NCBI RefSeq assembly: GCF_029227915.1
Contig: NC_079887.1
Coordinates: 10,728,001-10,788,000 of the forward strand
Direction: 5' to 3'
Source: Hydractinia symbiolongicarpus
Lineage: Eukaryota; Cnidaria; Hydrozoa; Anthoathecata; Hydractiniidae
Length of the DNA stretch: 60,000 nucleotides
Under the pieces are notes generated by a model. The model made no database searches. It was not told where the DNA came from and worked only from the letters and a program-made list of their open reading frames with translations. The position numbers and the translations under genes are program-made. Position 1 is the first letter of the stretch. Each line of letters starts with the position of its first letter. Below, one piece after another: positions 56,263 to 60,000 of the stretch.

Positions 56263-59200
56263 ATGGTTGCTGGAAAATCAGGGAAAGTTCGTTTCATATT
56301 TTTACTGTCGTTTCTTGCTCTGGCTGTTCTTGGCCTGGTGCTCTTCACAAATCCTCAAATAGTGCATGATGGGATACAAGTCTTGCAGAAGCGACTTTGG
56401 ATGGGAGGGTAAGTTATTACACTTTAATTTAGATGGGTTTTTTTTGTAATAACATATGTGAAGTGAAAGTAATAATTTCACACCAATGATTTTGAATTTA
56501 CTGATGGTCTAATTTTCCAAATTGTTTTGTTTACTTCGATTTGTTTTTGCATGAAAAAAAAGCAAGCTTCATAAAGCCCTTAAATTTCACCAATAATTTT
56601 TAAATAAACTTCAAGAAGAAGTTAGATTTTATTATACCGACATTTTGTTTGAACTTTTTAACCAAAAATCGAAAGAAAAAATACCATCGCTTTGTTTGGC
56701 TGCAGAGAAATGATTACACTATTTCTGCAGGGGAAATTGAAGCGTTTATTAACCAGTCAAGTTTTACGAATAAATGTTTAATTTTTAAAGGTACACAGCT
56801 TGAATGGACTATATTTTATTTTTCTAACGCTGATATTAAGATCAAAACACAAAACACACCCACCGCACACAGATGCGAGCATTTCTAATTAGTTGCGTTA
56901 AATATCGCATTGGGAATGACAATGGTACTAAATAAGGTAATATCACCAACTACTATCTTAATTTAGAATGGTTTCCCCAACGCTCCACGAGAGGGATATT
57001 ATCTTTAAACATGCAGCGGTAGCTACAGACAACAAAATATGCAGCAAAATAGGAAGGACAGTTTTAAATAAAAAAGGATCTGCAGTTGACGCTGCTATTG
57101 CTTCCATGTTATGTCTAGGTAAGATTATGCGTTGAATTTTACTTAATTACTTCTCTTCGAAATGCACAAATCTGGGCTGCAGATACGATTATTGTGTCGA
57201 AGGACCTGTCTGTGTGTATAAAGGTATGGTTACATACAAGAAGGCTAAAAATTTGAATTACATGGTCAACTCCCGGAATCCCCCTTTCACCAATAATTAT
57301 ACTAAAAGGCACTTTTTAAATATGAAAACTGTTGTCCCAGAAAAATTTCGTCCCGTCACGGCTAAGAGGGCTGCCCTTGGGCTGAGCGAAATCCTTTCTA
57401 AGGAGAAACGTTTCTTTCTATATAAGCATATTTCAATAAAAGGTAAAAACATTCTATAAATATGGTGCGAAAACCAAACGCAGCAAATGTCCCGTCCAGA
57501 CAATCATTCTGCCCCGCTTGATATATAACCAGTCCCTCAGACAAACGTTTTATTACCGTTGTTACACACTGGCCTATAATGTGTATAATTTTTGCGCGTG
57601 GTATCTTAATATATATATAACTACTTAGGCGTAATGAATCCTCACAGCACTGGTATAGGTGGAGGAGGGTTCATGATGGTTTTTATTCGAGAAAAAAGAC
57701 AAGGGACCGTCATTGACTTCAGAGAATCAGCCCCAAGAAACGCTGATAAAGATTTGTTCGGTGGTGATCCAGAGAAAGGCATTAAAGGTTACTCATTACG
57801 AAACACTCTGTGCTCTTTTTGTATGCAACCAATATGACATTTTATAAGCATTTTGACTTACTTCTAAGGTGGACTAGCGGTTGCTGTACCGGGAGAGCTT
57901 CGTGGTATGCAGCTAGCTCACGAGAAGTTTGGTGTACTACCATGGAGGGAATTGTTTCTTCCAGCGATTCGACTATGTAGGGAAGGATTTGAGATCACCG
58001 AATCCCTACATATTGCGATTCATAAGTGGGAAAAAGAAGTGAGAAGTGACCCATGTTTAAGGTAGGAATTTTCTCTTTTTTATGTATTTAGAAATTTCTA
58101 TGATTTGTCTTTTTTTGTTGTTGTTGTACTTACTGTCTAAAACCTTTGCCAATTACATATTACTGATATTGAATTTCTAATTATTCTCTTGTTTTCCCAG
58201 AAAGCAATTTGTCAAAAATGGAAAATTATTATCAAAAGGCAACAAAATCAAAAACTTGCCTTTAGCAAGAACTTTGCAAAGGATAGCGAACGCAAAAAAT
58301 GCGGACCCGTTTTATACTGGAAAAATGGCGAAACAATTTGTGAAAGACGTTAAGAAGCACAATGGTATCATTACAGAGAGTGATTTAAAAAGTTATACAG
58401 CTGTTGTGAGAGATCCATTGATCAGCAATCTAGGAAATTTCACAATGCTAAACGCTCCACCGCCGGCCAGTGGACCAGTACTTGCTTTTATTTTAAATAT
58501 TCTAAAGGGTGGGTAAATTTGTGAGGTTTTATGTCTTGAACGATCCTATAAACTTTTATTTTTTGTAGTCTTTTCGAAAATATTTAAATGTCTGTCATTA
58601 CCAAATGCGGTAAAAATATCATTTTTCTTTCATTAGTATGCAATTAGGACAATCAACGATATAATCATATAGATGGTATCTATCAATTTTATTAAAAGTT
58701 ACAGGAAATTTGGAGATTCAAGAAATGAGTAAATCCCGTACTGAAATTATTAATACGTATATATTTTCCTCATAATTTTAGGCTATAATATGACCGAAAG
58801 TGATTTTGCCACTGAAGAGAAGCAAGCCTTAGTATACCATCGCCTCATAGAGGCTTTCAACTTTGCATATGCTAGACGTAGTGAACTCGCTGATCCAGAT
58901 GTGGAAACGAGCACAATGCGTGTCATTGATGAATTAATGGATGATGATTCAGCTGAACAAATAAGACAGAAAATTAACGATAAAAGAACATTTAAAACAT
59001 CCTATTACGGTCATATATTTGATAATAAAATAACAACAGGTACAACTCATTTGGTTGTTATTGCACCAAATGGCGATGCCGTTTCAGCGATGAGTACTGT
59101 AAATGGATAGTAAGTTGTTTCTTCTTGCTCTCAATAATACCATACCTTCTTTTGATCTATTGCTATCGCTGTCAAGGCAACGTATAAGGACAATGAAGTC

Positions 59201-59849
59201 GTATGGCATAATAATTTAAAATTGGTCTTAACTTTCCAGACACCTGCTTTTAGCAAATCTTATGTCTTTCTTTCTTGTCCTGCTTTGCAACCAATATGAA
59301 AGAAAACACTTTTTACTATTTCAGATTCAGAGAACGTGAAATTATAACGTTTTGCGAGAAGGTCGACATAATAATGCTAAGGAGACCTTATTCAGTAAGA
59401 AATAGTAACTTGAAAATAACACCGGAAGATATTTAATAGTGATTTCCTCACAGTGGAAGTCACTTAGAGTGATACTAATGTACTCCGAGTCAAAAGCAAA
59501 GTTTAAACAATCAATTTCACTATAGTGTTGTTAGTGCGCATACACTTTAAATATCCTAAGAATTCTTCGATGATGTTTAACAAGCAGGCTGGGATTACTT
59601 TTATTTAGTCTTGGAGCAAAGTTTAGATCCTGTAAAATGGGCTTTATCTACAATAACGAGATGGATGATTTCAGTTCACCGAAGATTTCGAATGAATTTG
59701 GATTGCCTCCTTCTGAAATTAACTTTATAAAGCCCGATAAACGACCTTTATCGAGCTCGGTACCCGTAATCATCCTAGATAAAAATTCAAACGTACGACT
59801 GATTGCTGGTGGATCAGGTGGATCGATTATAACTACAGCAGTGGCACAG
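56263..59849 (+). CDS. GGT: Gamma-glutamyltransferase (glutathione hydrolase), exons 1-7, 3' end outside window
   Basis: Exons are 56263-56408, 56967-57118, 57629-57787, 57869-58061, 58201-58508, 58782-59109 and 59609-59849, all with GT/AG ends, giving 509 residues in one frame (human GGT1 has 569, so about 60 are missing). Residues 10-27 are a signal anchor (RFIFLLSFLALAVLGLVLF), so it is a type II membrane ectoenzyme. Landmarks are VDAAIAS (residues ~90), GVMNPHSTGIGGGGF (100-114), DFRESAP with R131 at the glutamate-binding position, G-T407-T-H as the autocleavage site and nucleophilic Thr, NNEMDDFSSP (444-453), RPLSSSVP and GGSGGS. It cleaves the gamma-glutamyl bond of glutathione outside the cell. 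All catalytic residues visible in the window are present. The short open frames in its introns are chance. Confidence 0.93.
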
Positions 59850-60000
59850 GTAATCGTACTTTCTCATTTGTATTAAACAAATATCTGTGCTTTGTACAAA
59901 ATGGAATCCAAATCAGTACTTTCCCCTAAGGATGTACGAAATAGCCATGCGCGGGATATGCACAATGGGTGAAAATCTGAGGACCCGAATATGCACGATG
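59850..60000 (+). other. Start of intron 7 of the GGT gene
   Basis: The exon 7 donor (CAG|GTAATC) opens an intron that runs past the end of the window. The final coding exon or exons of the small subunit lie outside. Confidence 0.7.

Noticed and set aside
1-60000. CRISPR array or bacterial operons
   Set aside because: No spaced direct repeats of CRISPR type; introns and LINEs show this is eukaryotic nuclear DNA.

Overview
The window is AT-rich animal nuclear DNA. It has multi-exon genes with GT/AG introns, a typical animal gamma-glutamyltransferase gene, CR1/L2-like LINE, SWIM/MULE and pogo transposase remnants, and many short repeats. A cnidarian, probably a hydrozoan, fits best: the transposon protein style matches that group, and one small gene resembles cnidarian amidated-peptide and arminin-type precursors. 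The species is an inference, not something the sequence proves.

Region by region. 1-4.3 kb: a clearly different, more GC-balanced block of closely packed small ORFs, including a broken FtsK/HerA-type (A32-like) packaging ATPase, small membrane proteins, zinc-ribbon ORFs and a broken DUF4116-type repeat protein. It is read as an endogenised, decaying DNA-virus or Polinton-like element whose left end lies outside the window. 4.6-10.95 kb: two ~1.1 kb inverted arms plus a third related arm, enclosing copy A of a five-exon peptide-precursor gene on the minus strand. 12.5-16.4 kb: a degenerate LINE with an SGNH-esterase-like ORF1 and an endonuclease-reverse transcriptase ORF2. 17.7-37.2 kb: two tandem ~9.74 kb units, nearly identical apart from their first ~1 kb. 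Each carries an intact copy (B, C) of the peptide gene, a ~1.02 kb inverted-repeat element with internal ~128 bp tandem repeats, and arm sequences. 38.1-44.5 kb: a head-to-tail array of ~740 bp units rich in TGACGTCA, interrupted by a 706 bp composite insertion with a 12 bp target duplication and tRNA-like SINEs. 44.5-50.4 kb: transposon debris including a SWIM/MULE transposase remnant and a TTAA-flanked MITE. 50.9-52.0 kb: an intact single-exon gene for a secreted protein with six C-x3-C helical repeats. 52.3-56 kb: short repeats and a pogo/Jerky-type transposase remnant. 56.26-59.85 kb: seven exons of a gamma-glutamyltransferase gene that continues beyond the window.

The best candidate for something undescribed is the three-copy gene for a small secreted precursor: signal peptide, acidic propiece, Lys-Lys-Lys site, then a Trp-Trp-Trp/His-Arg-rich peptide that starts with Gln (possible pyroglutamate) and ends in Gly-Arg (amidation signal). 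It was assembled here from splice signals, reading frame and paralogue comparison. The C-x3-C repeat protein is the second candidate.
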